From NCBI GenBank assembly GCA_964642855.1, contig CAZXSK010000013.1, positions 4,634-68,633 of the forward strand: a DNA stretch of 64,000 bases, read 5' to 3'. Shown here in pieces: positions 27,089-35,899 of the stretch. The notes under the pieces were generated by a model, which was given only the letters and a program-made list of their open reading frames with translations, was not told where the DNA came from and made no database searches. This DNA comes from CAZXSK01 sp964642855. Its GTDB lineage: Bacteria; Planctomycetota; Phycisphaerae; SM23-33. Every line of letters starts with the position of its first letter. The first letter of the stretch is position 1. Made by a program: the position numbers and the translations under genes.

Positions 27089-28261
27089 TCAGACGTTCAT
27101 ATACGACCGGATCGTCTCGCGGATGTCGCAGGTGTCTGTCTCGTTCTCGTGCAGGCCAACGATCTTCCGCTCGCGAATCGCGTTCTTGGGCGAGTCCGAC
27201 GCATGGGCGCCGTTTCTCATCAGGTCGCGGCCAAAATCGCTGCGGACAGTTCCGGGCTCCGCTTTGTTCGGATCGGTCGATCCGAGAACCCGGCGGATCT
27301 TGCTGATTGCATCCGGACCTTCATACAGAAGGGCAAGGCACTTGGTCATGCTCGCTGAAGACTTCTCGGTAGGTGGAACCTTATCGGGCTCCAGCCCGGT
27401 CATGTACTCCACGATCTTGTTGAACTCACAGAGGGCATTGCGTTCGGCCAAGTGCTTGGCCAGGACATCCGCATCGTCTTCGGTAAAGGGGAAATCGAAC
27501 GCATCGGCCAAGCGTGTGTGCACTACGTTGCGTACCAGGAACTGCAGCTTGTTGACGAAGATGTCCTTCAGCGGGCCGTAGAATTCCTCGCCTTGGGCAA
27601 CGGTCATGTTGAACAGCTTGGCCCCGACAATCCGCAGGCCGGTGTTGGAGAAGGTGTCGATGATATTCCCGGGCCGGCGTGAACGGCGGTAGAAGTTGTC
27701 TGGCTTGAGCATCACGAGAGAGCACTCCGGCTCCTCGGGATACTCCACCTTGCCACACAGCACGCCGCCATCGGAGAGGGCATACTCGGCGAACAGCTTC
27801 AGGTGCTCCATCGAGATATCCGGGTTCGGGCAGGTGATGACCGCCGGCTCGAAATACTGCACCTTTCCGTCGTCATTGACGATGTAGTCGCCGAATGTGC
27901 CACGGATCGTGTCGCCCATGGGCTGTTCGGTGACCGGCCCGATGACCTCCTCCTTCAGATGCCGAACTGCATTCTCTCCTTCCAGCAGAAGGAACATGCA
28001 CCGGGGCGCAGCGTGCCACGGGTTTTCCCACCGGAGGTTGGTATCGATGTAATTCGACCAAGCCTGGCGGATCTCCGGCTCCTCGACCGTGGAACTCACC
28101 AGGTCCCGGTACTTGTCTACGAACTCGTCGGAGAAGATGAACATCCGCACGCCGACCAGCTCGAGATTGGCGTTGGCGATCAGTCGCCCGATGATGCCAC
28201 CGGTTCGGCTCTTGTAGAGGCTGTAGGGGGTGATCAACGCGTAGGTTAGTTGCTTGCTCAA
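27089..28261 (-). CDS. Tandem nucleoside-diphosphate-kinase-domain protein
   Basis: A 390-residue protein made of two NDP-kinase-like halves. The first (about 3-190) starts with YALITPYSLYKSRTGGIIGR, but where the active-site His should be it reads GDTIRGTFGDYIV, so it is probably inactive. The second (about 190-390) starts with SLVMLKPDNFYRRSRRPGNI and ends with GTVRSDFGRDLMRNGAHASD, where His353 matches the phospho-accepting His of NDP kinase (N-x-x-H-x-S-D). Both halves carry insertions relative to the 140-150-residue single-domain enzyme. The TTG at 28261 has GGAGA 7-8 bases upstream. Single-domain Ndk converts NDP to NTP; whether this duplicated form does the same is inferred. Confidence 0.85.
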   Translation of the reverse strand: MSKQLTYALITPYSLYKSRTGGIIGRLIANANLELVGVRMFIFSDEFVDKYRDLVSSTVEEPEIRQAWSNYIDTNLRWENPWHAAPRCMFLLLEGENAVRHLKEEVIGPVTEQPMGDTIRGTFGDYIVNDDGKVQYFEPAVITCPNPDISMEHLKLFAEYALSDGGVLCGKVEYPEEPECSLVMLKPDNFYRRSRRPGNIIDTFSNTGLRIVGAKLFNMTVAQGEEFYGPLKDIFVNKLQFLVRNVVHTRLADAFDFPFTEDDADVLAKHLAERNALCEFNKIVEYMTGLEPDKVPPTEKSSASMTKCLALLYEGPDAISKIRRVLGSTDPNKAEPGTVRSDFGRDLMRNGAHASDSPKNAIRERKIVGLHENETDTCDIRETIRSYMNV

Positions 28262-28485
28262 CGGTCTGTCTCCAAGCTCAATGTGATTCGCTGAAACGAG
28301 GGAAGCTAGCAGACCAAGGCCAGTCCGACAAGGGCAAATCCGCATCTGTGACGAAGGTCAGACCTATCGAGAGCCCCCTTGTCTCCAGCCCACGACATCT
28401 GGATCAGCCCAAGGGATAAGCGCAATAACAGGCTGCTCGGGAGATCGGCTTCGCACGTTGTCCCAGCCTTCGCCCAGGGTCGGGT

Positions 28486-29880
28486 CTATGCGCCAGCTGC
28501 CGCGAGGCCTACCGGGGCATCGAGATCCGCATATTTGCGGGGATCCGTGATCTTGCCGGTGATCGCGCTGGCAGCGGCGGTCAGGGGGCTCGCCAGGTAG
28601 ACCCCCGCCTTCTTGTGTCCCATTCGCCCGGGGAAGTTCCGGTTGGTTGTCGAGATAACCTTGATCGGGTCATTGGCGCGGCCAAACGTGTCCAGCGGAC
28701 CGCCGAGACACGCAGCACAGCTGGCCGGTCCGATCCTGCAGCCCGCGTCCTGGAAGACCTGTCGAAGCGTTCTGTCGTGGATCTTGTAGCGGTCGAGATC
28801 GGCATCGACTTCGACGGTGGCGGGCACGATGTACGTGTCCACCGATACGCTTTGCCCGTGCAGGACGGTCGCTGCAGCAATGAAGTCGGTGCTCTTCCCA
28901 CCCGTGCATGAGCCGATGTATGCCCGGTCCAACTGGATATCGCCCAGGTCGCGAGCCGGAGAACGCAGGTCGGGCTGATGAGGTTGGGCGACGGTGGGTT
29001 CCAACTTGGCTGCGTCGAACTCCCAGAGGCGCTCGAATGCGGCGTCCTCGTCGGTCCGGACGACCTCGAAGTCCGGGGCCCCCGGATTGGCGCGCTCCCT
29101 GACATAGTCCAGGGTCACGTCGTCGGCCTCGATCACGCCGTTCTTGCCGCCGGCTTCGATGGCCATGTTGCAGAATGTGCAGCGTTCGTCGATGTTGAGG
29201 TCGAAGATCGCTTCGCCCGAGAATTCCATGGCCTTGTAGGTTGCCCCGTCGAAGCCGATCTCTCCGATAACCTGCAGGATGAGATCCTTGGCCATCAGGT
29301 AGGGGGGCAGCTTTCCGCGGAAGACAAACCGCAACGTGGGAGGCACTTTCAGCCAGAGCTTGCCGGTCCCCAGGGCGAATCCCGCGTCGGTATTGCCGAT
29401 TCCCGTGGCGAACTCCCCGAAGGCTCCAGCTGTACAGGTATGACTGTCGGTGCCGAGAAGGATCTCGCCCGGGCGGGTGTGACCGTTCTGAGGCAGGGCG
29501 GAGTGACAGACGCCGCGGTAGTTGGTCTTGGCAGGGTCTTTGTAGGGCGTCGGCACACCTTCCTGATCGGGATCGACAAAATCGGCGTCGTAGAAGAAAC
29601 GCAAATCCTGCTTCGCGGCGAACTCGCGGAGGATCTTGATGTTCCGATGGGCCCTCGGATCCGCCGTGAAGATGTAGTGGTCGGGGATGACCACGACTCG
29701 TTCCCGGTCCCAGACCTTGGCGTCTTTGCCGAAGTGTTCCTCGAACACCCCAATCGTGCCGGGCCCGCAGACATCGTGGGTCATCAACAGGTCGATGTTG
29801 CACCAGATATTCTCGCCCGGCGTGACCGAGGCTCGGTCCGCGTGTCTGGCGAGGATTTTCTCCGTGATTGTCATGCCCAT
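28486..29880 (-). CDS. leuC: 3-isopropylmalate dehydratase large subunit (aconitase superfamily)
   Basis: A 464-residue iron-sulfur enzyme of the LeuC/homoaconitase group, which isomerises 2- and 3-isopropylmalate in leucine synthesis. Family landmarks are the cluster-region motif LLGTDSHTCTAGAFGEFATG, the first cluster Cys in YIGSCTGGKSTD and the CxxC pair in GPASCAACLGG. GGAG lies about 7 bases before the ATG at 29880. No small subunit (leuD) gene is adjacent: the next gene downstream is the NDP-kinase-like one. Homoaconitate or methylthioalkylmalate isomerase is an alternative assignment within the same family. Confidence 0.88.
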   Translation of the reverse strand: MGMTITEKILARHADRASVTPGENIWCNIDLLMTHDVCGPGTIGVFEEHFGKDAKVWDRERVVVIPDHYIFTADPRAHRNIKILREFAAKQDLRFFYDADFVDPDQEGVPTPYKDPAKTNYRGVCHSALPQNGHTRPGEILLGTDSHTCTAGAFGEFATGIGNTDAGFALGTGKLWLKVPPTLRFVFRGKLPPYLMAKDLILQVIGEIGFDGATYKAMEFSGEAIFDLNIDERCTFCNMAIEAGGKNGVIEADDVTLDYVRERANPGAPDFEVVRTDEDAAFERLWEFDAAKLEPTVAQPHQPDLRSPARDLGDIQLDRAYIGSCTGGKSTDFIAAATVLHGQSVSVDTYIVPATVEVDADLDRYKIHDRTLRQVFQDAGCRIGPASCAACLGGPLDTFGRANDPIKVISTTNRNFPGRMGHKKAGVYLASPLTAAASAITGKITDPRKYADLDAPVGLAAAGA

Positions 29881-30203
29881 GGGGGATCTCCGTCTGTGCT
29901 GATGAGATGCTATATCAACAGTTCCAGCATCAATGTCACATCCTAGAAGCTCACAGCGAGTGAATCAATCCCGAGTTCGCAGGTCGCACATCGTGGTGGC
30001 TTTCCCGCCAGGATAGGGGTCTCTCTCCAAGTGAATGATGGGGGGTTCTACCCGGTCAAAGTACCGGATTCACCGCAGGCGGGGCAGGGGGCCAGACCCA
30101 TCTGTTTCGGCAACTGCAGACGTCAAAAAATGATTCCGGGAACCTCAAGTGACTGCCCCCGGGGACCGATTCTGTCAATGGCGGGACAGAGGAGATACAG
30201 CAA
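29881..30203. other. Divergent spacer between leuC and the PilZ gene
   Basis: A 323-bp gene-free stretch. It contains the leuC promoter candidate and, near its right end, GAGGAG as SD for the PilZ gene. No convincing promoter for the PilZ gene, repeat or RNA gene was found. Confidence 0.4.
29909..29939 (-). promoter_or_regulatory. Candidate promoter of leuC
   Basis: On the minus strand, GTGACA (29939-29934) and TATAGC (29914-29909) with a 19-base spacer, about 28 bases before the ATG. The spacer is one or two bases longer than ideal. Confidence 0.35.
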
Positions 30204-30557
30204 ATGCCACAGGAAATGGATCAGTCGACGCTGGAACGCAGAAGGCACCCCAGGACGCGCCTGGAGATGACTCTCCAGGGGATCCGTCTGGACCCTGACG
30301 GAGGGGACGTTGTCGACGCCCTCCACATGGTGGACATCTCGCGAAGCGGCATGGGTGCCCACACCGAGCGTTCCTTCTACCCCGGCCAGAGGATTGTTCT
30401 CTGCCTTCCGCTGAGTGACCAGGGCGGCAGGAGGAACATCTATGCCACCGTCATCCGCTGCAGCAAGAAAGAGGAGAAGTTTCGCGTGGGACTGGAATTT
30501 GACACGACTTCGCTCAACACTTGGCGAGGGTCTTCGGACTCCGTCGCAGCGGCCTGA
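30204..30557 (+). CDS. PilZ-domain protein
   Basis: A 117-residue protein that is essentially one PilZ domain, the c-di-GMP receptor fold. The two ligand-binding elements are visible: the RxxxR-type motif in ERRRHPRTRLEM near residue 13 and the (D/N)xSxxG motif as DISRSGMG near residue 47. The C-terminal beta strands follow (RNIYATVIRCS, KFRVGLEF). GAGGAG lies 8 bases before the ATG. It is monocistronic, ending at a well-formed terminator, so it probably acts as a free adaptor on motility, adhesion or envelope targets. Confidence 0.92.
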   Translation: MPQEMDQSTLERRRHPRTRLEMTLQGIRLDPDGGDVVDALHMVDISRSGMGAHTERSFYPGQRIVLCLPLSDQGGRRNIYATVIRCSKKEEKFRVGLEFDTTSLNTWRGSSDSVAAA

Positions 30558-30591
30558 TTGGCAGACAGATAAACAGGCTTAGATTCACCGA

Positions 30592-30618
30592 GGGGCTCGC
30601 ATTGCGCGGGTCCCTTTT
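30592..30618 (+). terminator. Intrinsic terminator after the PilZ gene
   Basis: GGGGCTCGC (30592-30600) pairs with GCGGGTCCC (30606-30614) over nine base pairs (two G-T) around a five-base loop and is followed by TTTT. It lies 35 bases after the stop codon. Confidence 0.75.
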
Positions 30619-30630
30619 CTGTGCGCGAAG

Positions 30631-31548
30631 TCAGCTCCGTCGCTCGTAAGGGTGCCCGATCTCCTCCATCAGCTTCATGAAGCGGCGTCCATATTCGACG
30701 TAGTTGTTGAATCGGACCTGATCTTCGCTCTGGACACTCTCGTCGTGGAAGACCACCGACAGGTGTGGCTCCATGGATATCCCTCCATCGTAGCCGTTAT
30801 CGAGTAGGTCCTTGACGATCTTCTTCACGTCCCCGTCGCCCTCGCCCGGCCAGGTGAATTCGCTTTCGGGGAAGATGCTGTCCTTCTTGGATCGAAGGTA
30901 CCTGGAGTCTTTGATGTGTACGTAGGCGACGTGGTCCTTCACGTGCTGGTAGAACTCCCAGGGCGACTGCATCTTGCCCCGTTCATTGGCTGCATAATCG
31001 GGAGTATTCACGGGATTGGCCGTGTCGAACACCAGCTTCAGGCCGGGGACGTTCTCGATAAGCTTGAGGGTGTACTTCCACCCCATGCCCCCGAAATTCA
31101 TGCAGTTCTCGTGCACGGGAGTGATCCCCGCGTCGCTGAACATCGCCTGCAGTTCCCGGAGCCGTCGGAAGCGCTCCTCTTCCATCTGGTCAGGATGCGG
31201 GTTGCCGTCCTCGTCTTTGCGGATGGCGAAGCTCATGACCCGTACCAGAGGTGTGCCAAGCTTCTGCATACGCGGGATGGCCCGGCTGGCTTCTTCCAGG
31301 GAAGAGTCAAACGGTTCGGTGATGGGCTTTCCCCAGTTGGCAATGGCCGATCCGAAGCAGTTAACACTCACGCCGGCCTCGTCGAGCTTGCGGCGAACTT
31401 CGTCGAACTTCTCTTCGGGGATGTCGTGGATATTCTGGCCATCGATGTTTCGGGCCTCGATGTGCGACCAGCCGAGTTCCTTCGTCGCAGCGATTTGCCC
31501 GTCAATGTCTTTGGCTGCTTCGTCGGCGAAACCGGTGAGATAGACCAT
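30631..31548 (-). CDS. Sugar phosphate isomerase/epimerase (xylose-isomerase-like TIM barrel)
   Basis: A 305-residue TIM-barrel protein of the AP-endonuclease-2/xylose isomerase-like family. Landmarks include the first strand YLTGFADEAAKDIDGQI, ELGWSHIEARNIDG, the metal-ligand region PVHENCMNFGGMGW, LVFDTANPVN (Asp ligand), YVHIKDSRYL and GISMEPHL (Glu ligand). These give the usual Glu-Asp-His-Glu metal site. The ATG at 31548 was preferred because AGGAAG lies a correct distance upstream, whereas the earlier in-frame ATG has no SD. It follows thiE by 41 bases. Substrate is unknown; members isomerise or epimerise sugars and inositols. Confidence 0.9.
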   Translation of the reverse strand: MVYLTGFADEAAKDIDGQIAATKELGWSHIEARNIDGQNIHDIPEEKFDEVRRKLDEAGVSVNCFGSAIANWGKPITEPFDSSLEEASRAIPRMQKLGTPLVRVMSFAIRKDEDGNPHPDQMEEERFRRLRELQAMFSDAGITPVHENCMNFGGMGWKYTLKLIENVPGLKLVFDTANPVNTPDYAANERGKMQSPWEFYQHVKDHVAYVHIKDSRYLRSKKDSIFPESEFTWPGEGDGDVKKIVKDLLDNGYDGGISMEPHLSVVFHDESVQSEDQVRFNNYVEYGRRFMKLMEEIGHPYERRS

Positions 31549-31589
31549 CGGGAGGATCTTCCTTTCCATAGGGACTGGGGTGAAGACGT

Positions 31590-32645
31590 CTACTTCTCGG
31601 GGGATGCTTCGGCGATTGCATCGAATTTCTGGCGAATCGCTCGGGCGGCGGTCTTGGGGTTCTCCGCCCCGATCACAGCCGACGCGACGGCCACACGGGT
31701 GGCGCCCGCTTCAATAAGCTGATCAACATTTCGGCTGTTGATCCCGCCGATCGGTACGACGGGTACGTCGACGGCCTGGTGGACCTCTCTGAGCAGGTCG
31801 AGGCCAACGGCAGGCCCTGCGTTTTTGGTTGTGGTGTCGAAGATCGGGCCGATCGCGATGTAGTCGGCGCCTTCGTTGGCGGCCGCTTTGGCCTGGGACA
31901 ACGTATGTGTGCTGCGGCCAATAATCGCACCCGGCCTGAGCAGGCGCCGGACCTCGGCGATCGGAAGATCGCCCTGACCAAGATGGACGCCGTCGGCGCC
32001 CACGATCGCGGCGATGTCAGGCCGGTCGTTGATGATCAGCAGCTTGCCCGTTTCGTCGGTCAGTTCGCGCAGCTCCGCTGCCATGGCAAGGAATGCTGCA
32101 TCGTTGACGACTTTCTCCCGCAACTGGATTGCGTCGGCGCCGCCGGCAATGGCGTGGCGTACCGTATCGCGAACACAGCCGCGACACATCTTGGAAGTCA
32201 CCAGCACGTACAGCCTGACCTCGCGGAAGCGCTCGCCGATCAGCAGTCGCCCCAGTAGACGCTGTTCGAGCGTGTAGCCGTTGTACCGCATGCGCTCGAT
32301 ACGCAGCACCTGGTCTGGAGCGACGAATTTGGAGTACTCCTCGATGGTGCGCAGGGCTTCGCTCAGTCGCTTACAGGCAGCCTTGGCGACGTCTTCGAGA
32401 CTCTTTCGGGAGGGCTCGGTAGGAGAGGTAATCTCCGTGCCGATGTCGCCGGGGGTGTCCCGGGCAGTAATCATCTCCGCAACGGGAAGCTCCGTGAGGA
32501 TTTCCTTGAGATCGCTGCGAAGGTTCTTCGAGAGGGCGGTAATGGCAGGATCGTTGAGCGCAAAGCGTCCGCAGTCTTCGATCACGCGCAGGGCTTCGCG
32601 AGCCCGATTGAAGTTCGCGTCGAGAATTCGGTAGGTCTCTCGCAT
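31590..32645 (-). CDS. thiE: Thiamine-phosphate synthase with N-terminal helical domain
   Basis: A 351-residue protein. Residues about 1-140 form the helical extension found in some planctomycete and deltaproteobacterial ThiE proteins (RILDANFNRAREALRVIEDC, KLSEALRTIEEYSK-type region). Residues about 145-351 are the ThiE TIM barrel that joins the pyrimidine and thiazole phosphates: AIQLREKVVND, LLIINDRPDIA, GVHLGQGDLP, IIGRSTHTLSQA, IAIGPIFDTTTK and PVVPIGGINSRN all match. The ATG at 32645 has GGGGA 7 bases upstream; an ATG 18 bases earlier is possible. It starts 38 bases after glyA and precedes the isomerase gene. Confidence 0.9.
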   Translation of the reverse strand: MRETYRILDANFNRAREALRVIEDCGRFALNDPAITALSKNLRSDLKEILTELPVAEMITARDTPGDIGTEITSPTEPSRKSLEDVAKAACKRLSEALRTIEEYSKFVAPDQVLRIERMRYNGYTLEQRLLGRLLIGERFREVRLYVLVTSKMCRGCVRDTVRHAIAGGADAIQLREKVVNDAAFLAMAAELRELTDETGKLLIINDRPDIAAIVGADGVHLGQGDLPIAEVRRLLRPGAIIGRSTHTLSQAKAAANEGADYIAIGPIFDTTTKNAGPAVGLDLLREVHQAVDVPVVPIGGINSRNVDQLIEAGATRVAVASAVIGAENPKTAARAIRQKFDAIAEASPEK

Positions 32646-32683
32646 CGGTCGATCCCCGGTCATCCTTCCTGCCGGCGTTCCGA

Positions 32684-33940
32684 TTACTCCTCGATCATTG
32701 TATTCGGTACCGGGTGGGCGTGGCAAAGCTCAATCACTTCGCCCTTGACCCGGCGGATCACTTCCTTGTCACCGCCGGATACGATCACCTGCTCCACCCA
32801 GTCGGCGATCTGCCTCATCTCAGAGACGCCCATGCCCCGTGTCGTAACGCCCGGGGTCCCCAGGCGTATCCCCGACGCCTTGAAGGGCGAACGCGTCTCG
32901 AACGGCACGGTGTTCTTGTTACAGACGATGTTGGCCGCTGCCAGCCAGTTCGCTGCATCCTTGCCGGTCAGGTCCGGCATGCGGCTGCGGAGGTCGATCA
33001 GCAGGAGGTGATTCTCCGTTCCACCGGACACCAGTCGCCAGCCTTTCTCGCCGAGGGCCTCGGCGAGGACCTGGGCGTTGGCGATCACCTGCTTGATGTA
33101 CTGCTTGAATGCCGGCTGCTGGGCTTCGTGGAACGCCACCGCCTTGCCCGCGATTGCATGGACCAACGGGCCGCCCTGAATGCCCGGGAACACGGCGGAG
33201 TCCAGCTTCTTGGCCCAGTTTTCCGTGCACATCGCCACGCCTCCGCGTGGTCCGCGAAGGGTCTTGTGCGTGGTGGTCGTAATGAAATCGCTCGCCGGAG
33301 CCGGGTCGGGGTGCTCACCGGCTGCGACCAGGCCTGCAATGTGGGCGATATCCGCCACCAGAATGGCATCGATCTCCTTGGCGATCTCGCCGAATGCGTC
33401 GAAGTCAATCTTCCGCGGATACGCGGACGCACCGACGACGATCATTTCGGGCTTCTCGTCCACCGCCTGCTTGCGGATGGCGTCCATGTCCAGCAATTCG
33501 CTGCCACGGTCGACTCCGTAGTTGATCGCGTTGTAGAACTTGCCCGAGATGTTCACTTCGTAACCGTGCGAAAGGTGGCCGCCGTGGGCGAGATTCAGGC
33601 CCATGATGGTATCGCCAGGCTGAAGGGCCGCGAGATACACCGCCATGTTGGCGCTGGTGCCGCTGTGAAGCTGGACGTTGGCGTGGTCGACCCCGAACAA
33701 TTCCTTGCACCGGTCGATCGCGAGCTGTTCGACGGCATCGGCATTTTCGCAGCCGCAGTACCAACGCTTGCGCGGGTAGCCTTCGGCGTACTTGTCGGTC
33801 AGGATAGAGCCTGTCGCTTCGATCACCGCCCGCGATGTGTGGTTCTCCGAGGCAATCAGCTCAAGGGTGGTATTCTGCCGGATCTGTTCCCGCTCGATGA
33901 TAGCGGCCAGATCCGGATCTTGCTTCTCCAGGGAACTCAT
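32684..33940 (-). CDS. glyA: Serine hydroxymethyltransferase
   Basis: A 418-residue PLP enzyme that interconverts serine and glycine with tetrahydrofolate, the main source of one-carbon units. Seen are NTTLELIASENHTS, NVQLHSGTSANMAVY (folate/PLP-binding loop), GHLSHGYEVN, LVADIAHIAGLVAAG (Asp that holds the PLP ring) and the PLP-lysine segment DFITTTTHKTLRGPRGG. The ATG at 33940 was chosen because AGGAG lies 6 bases upstream; an upstream in-frame start lacks an SD. It heads a probable operon with thiE and the sugar isomerase gene. Confidence 0.97.
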   Translation of the reverse strand: MSSLEKQDPDLAAIIEREQIRQNTTLELIASENHTSRAVIEATGSILTDKYAEGYPRKRWYCGCENADAVEQLAIDRCKELFGVDHANVQLHSGTSANMAVYLAALQPGDTIMGLNLAHGGHLSHGYEVNISGKFYNAINYGVDRGSELLDMDAIRKQAVDEKPEMIVVGASAYPRKIDFDAFGEIAKEIDAILVADIAHIAGLVAAGEHPDPAPASDFITTTTHKTLRGPRGGVAMCTENWAKKLDSAVFPGIQGGPLVHAIAGKAVAFHEAQQPAFKQYIKQVIANAQVLAEALGEKGWRLVSGGTENHLLLIDLRSRMPDLTGKDAANWLAAANIVCNKNTVPFETRSPFKASGIRLGTPGVTTRGMGVSEMRQIADWVEQVIVSGGDKEVIRRVKGEVIELCHAHPVPNTMIEE

Positions 33941-33982
33941 GAACATCTCCTGCAAGGATGCCCGAACCGTTTCGAGCAAGAC

Positions 33983-34011
33983 ACTGTAGCGAGGTCCCCG
34001 GGTCTACGCAA
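33983..34011 (-). promoter_or_regulatory. Candidate promoter of glyA
   Basis: On the minus strand, TTGCGT (34011-34006) and TACAGT (33988-33983) with a 17-base spacer, about 42 bases before the glyA ATG. Confidence 0.45.
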
Positions 34012-34171
34012 GCTTCCATCAGCTTGGGAGACGACGACGGATCGGAGGGCGCAGCCAGTGGGGGGAATGGTTCGGGCGCAATGCAACGGGCGGAACCCGC
34101 AGGTCCCGCCCGCGCCATGATCGCGCCGTAGTCCCTCCTCCGGCGCAAGTCCAGAATTCTTCTTTGCCTTT

Positions 34172-34873
34172 CTAGGGCCGTTCTCCCGCCCCCGAGTCAG
34201 TCTGCTGGGCTTCGGCCGGTTCGGTCTCGCGCCAGCGGTCCGGGCTGGCTTCCGCAGAAGCCTGTTCAGTGCGTTCGCCTGGTGCTGTGGCGTCCGAAGG
34301 TTCTTCGTCCGTCTTGGCAGCAGCCATCGCCCGCCGCACGTGCTTCCGCAGAAGGGCGGTGAACCGCCCGGGCAGGTCGACGCCGATCAGCATGGGCGAA
34401 TGGCAATTCGATCGGATCAGCACCAACTTGTTGAAATCACCCGTGTAGACATTGCACAGGCCCAACCCCTTGGCCTCGACCGTCCAGATCAGTGAGTACA
34501 TTCCAAGATGCGAAAGCAATCTCGCACCTCCGGAGAGCGAGTTGGGTTGGAGGACCGTTACTTCCGTGATTTCATCGACCGGCACGCGGATCGTCCGCAG
34601 GATGAAGCAAATCCGCAGTTCGCCGGGGGTGACGTCAAAGTAGGTGGGATATCGCCATCCGTATGCATATCCCCATAACATCACTGGAATTGCGAACAGC
34701 ACCGCCGCAAGAAGGGTTTCGGCAGGCCCGCCTGTCTCGGCTGTCCAACTGATGCACAGGATCCACGCAGGGATCAGGCCGAACGGAGAGTAGGCCACGA
34801 TTGCAGAGCGAAGGTTCCCCGTCAGCTCAAAACGCTCTCTCTCGGCGAAATCCGGCACAGGAATGGACCTCAT
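34172..34873 (-). CDS. Membrane-anchored PH-like domain protein
   Basis: A 233-residue protein. Two hydrophobic helices lie at about 28-45 (PFGLIPAWILCISW) and 53-72 (ETLLAAVLFAIPVMLWGYAY), followed by a beta-rich domain of about 100 residues resembling bacterial PH domains (FDVTPGELRICFILRTIRVP, VDEITEVTVLQP, PMLIGVDLPGRFTALL). The last 45 residues are low-complexity, rich in Glu, Ala and Thr. Such proteins are bacterial PH membrane proteins without a settled function. It is divergent from pabC, 147 bases away. Confidence 0.7.
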   Translation of the reverse strand: MRSIPVPDFAERERFELTGNLRSAIVAYSPFGLIPAWILCISWTAETGGPAETLLAAVLFAIPVMLWGYAYGWRYPTYFDVTPGELRICFILRTIRVPVDEITEVTVLQPNSLSGGARLLSHLGMYSLIWTVEAKGLGLCNVYTGDFNKLVLIRSNCHSPMLIGVDLPGRFTALLRKHVRRAMAAAKTDEEPSDATAPGERTEQASAEASPDRWRETEPAEAQQTDSGAGERP

Positions 34874-34984
34874 AAGAACAGTACGCCGGGCCGGTGGAAC
34901 CCCCCTCCGGCCTTGTCCGTGGATCGGCAGGATTCGCCGGGCACTGAAGCTAAACCCGCCCGATTCCTGCCTTTGGGCCCGCGA

Positions 34985-35014
34985 TTGACGCAGGTGCTTT
35001 GCTGAGCGTAGACT
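34985..35014 (+). promoter_or_regulatory. Promoter of pabC with probable leaderless start
   Basis: TTGACG (34985-34990) and TAGACT (35009-35014) with an 18-base spacer. Six bases separate the -10 box from the ATG at 35021, and no SD site is present, so transcription probably starts at the ATG. Confidence 0.65.
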
Positions 35015-35020
35015 GTGGCT

Positions 35021-35899
35021 ATGGGTGACGAAAGCAACAGGCAGGTGTACCTCAATGGGCGGATCCTTCCCGCCGATGCGGCTGGAATTTCAATCTCCGA
35101 TGCCGGATTTCTGCATGGAGCGTCCACGTTCACCACGATGTATGCCCACAATGGCAAGGTATTCAGGCTCGGAACGCATCTGGATCGGTTGCTAGCCACC
35201 GTCGATCTTCTCGGCCTCAGGACCGACATGGACCGAAACAACCTGGCCGGTGGGCTGGCTGAACTGATTGAGGTCAACGGCTTGTCCTTTGCCCGGTGCA
35301 GGATCACACTCACGCCCGGGCCGGTCGGGAGCGACGAACCCACCAGCCTGATCACCGCTGATCCGCTGCCGGATTATCCCCAGCGCTGGTATACGGAGGG
35401 GCTTGGGCTGGTGGTCAGCTCCTTTGTTCAGCGACCGGGAGATCCGACCTATGGCTTCAAGACGGGCTGCTACTTCCCCCGTCTGCTTGCCCAGCGGGAA
35501 GCCCTGCAGAAGGGGATGGACGAAGCATTGTGGTTCACACCCGACCATCGCCTGGCCGAGGCATGCATGTGCAATGTATTCCTGGTGAACGAAGGAACCG
35601 TTCGCACGCCCCCGAGAGACACCCCGGTGCTGCCGGGCGTCGTGCGGGAGGCAGTTCTGGAGCTTTGCAGCAGCTTGGAGATCCCCGTCGATGGCGAATC
35701 CCCACTTACCATCAAGGATGTCCTGGGGGCTGACGAGATCTTCCTGACCGGGTCGACGACCGGCCTGCGCCCTGCCGTCCGGGTTGAGAAACACGAGGTG
35801 GGCGACGGCAGGCCCGGACCCGTTACGAAGACACTTCGGAAAGCGTACCAGGAGATGCTCGACAACGAGTGTCCTCCGCCGGATGGAGCCAACCGATGA
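35021..35899 (+). CDS. pabC: Class IV aminotransferase, probable aminodeoxychorismate lyase
   Basis: A 292-residue fold-type IV PLP enzyme. The PLP lysine lies in TYGFKTGCYFPRLLAQREA, the conserved Glu that follows the lyase/transaminase loop in DHRLAEACMCNVFLV, and the phosphate-binding region in VLGADEIFLTGSTTGLRPAV. Branched-chain aminotransferase, D-alanine aminotransferase and 4-amino-4-deoxychorismate lyase share this scaffold. The lyase role is favoured because pabB is close by, but the sequence does not settle it. A GTG six bases upstream is an alternative start; the ATG fits the leaderless promoter. The stop overlaps the Nif3-like gene (ATGA). Confidence 0.8.
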   Translation: MGDESNRQVYLNGRILPADAAGISISDAGFLHGASTFTTMYAHNGKVFRLGTHLDRLLATVDLLGLRTDMDRNNLAGGLAELIEVNGLSFARCRITLTPGPVGSDEPTSLITADPLPDYPQRWYTEGLGLVVSSFVQRPGDPTYGFKTGCYFPRLLAQREALQKGMDEALWFTPDHRLAEACMCNVFLVNEGTVRTPPRDTPVLPGVVREAVLELCSSLEIPVDGESPLTIKDVLGADEIFLTGSTTGLRPAVRVEKHEVGDGRPGPVTKTLRKAYQEMLDNECPPPDGANR

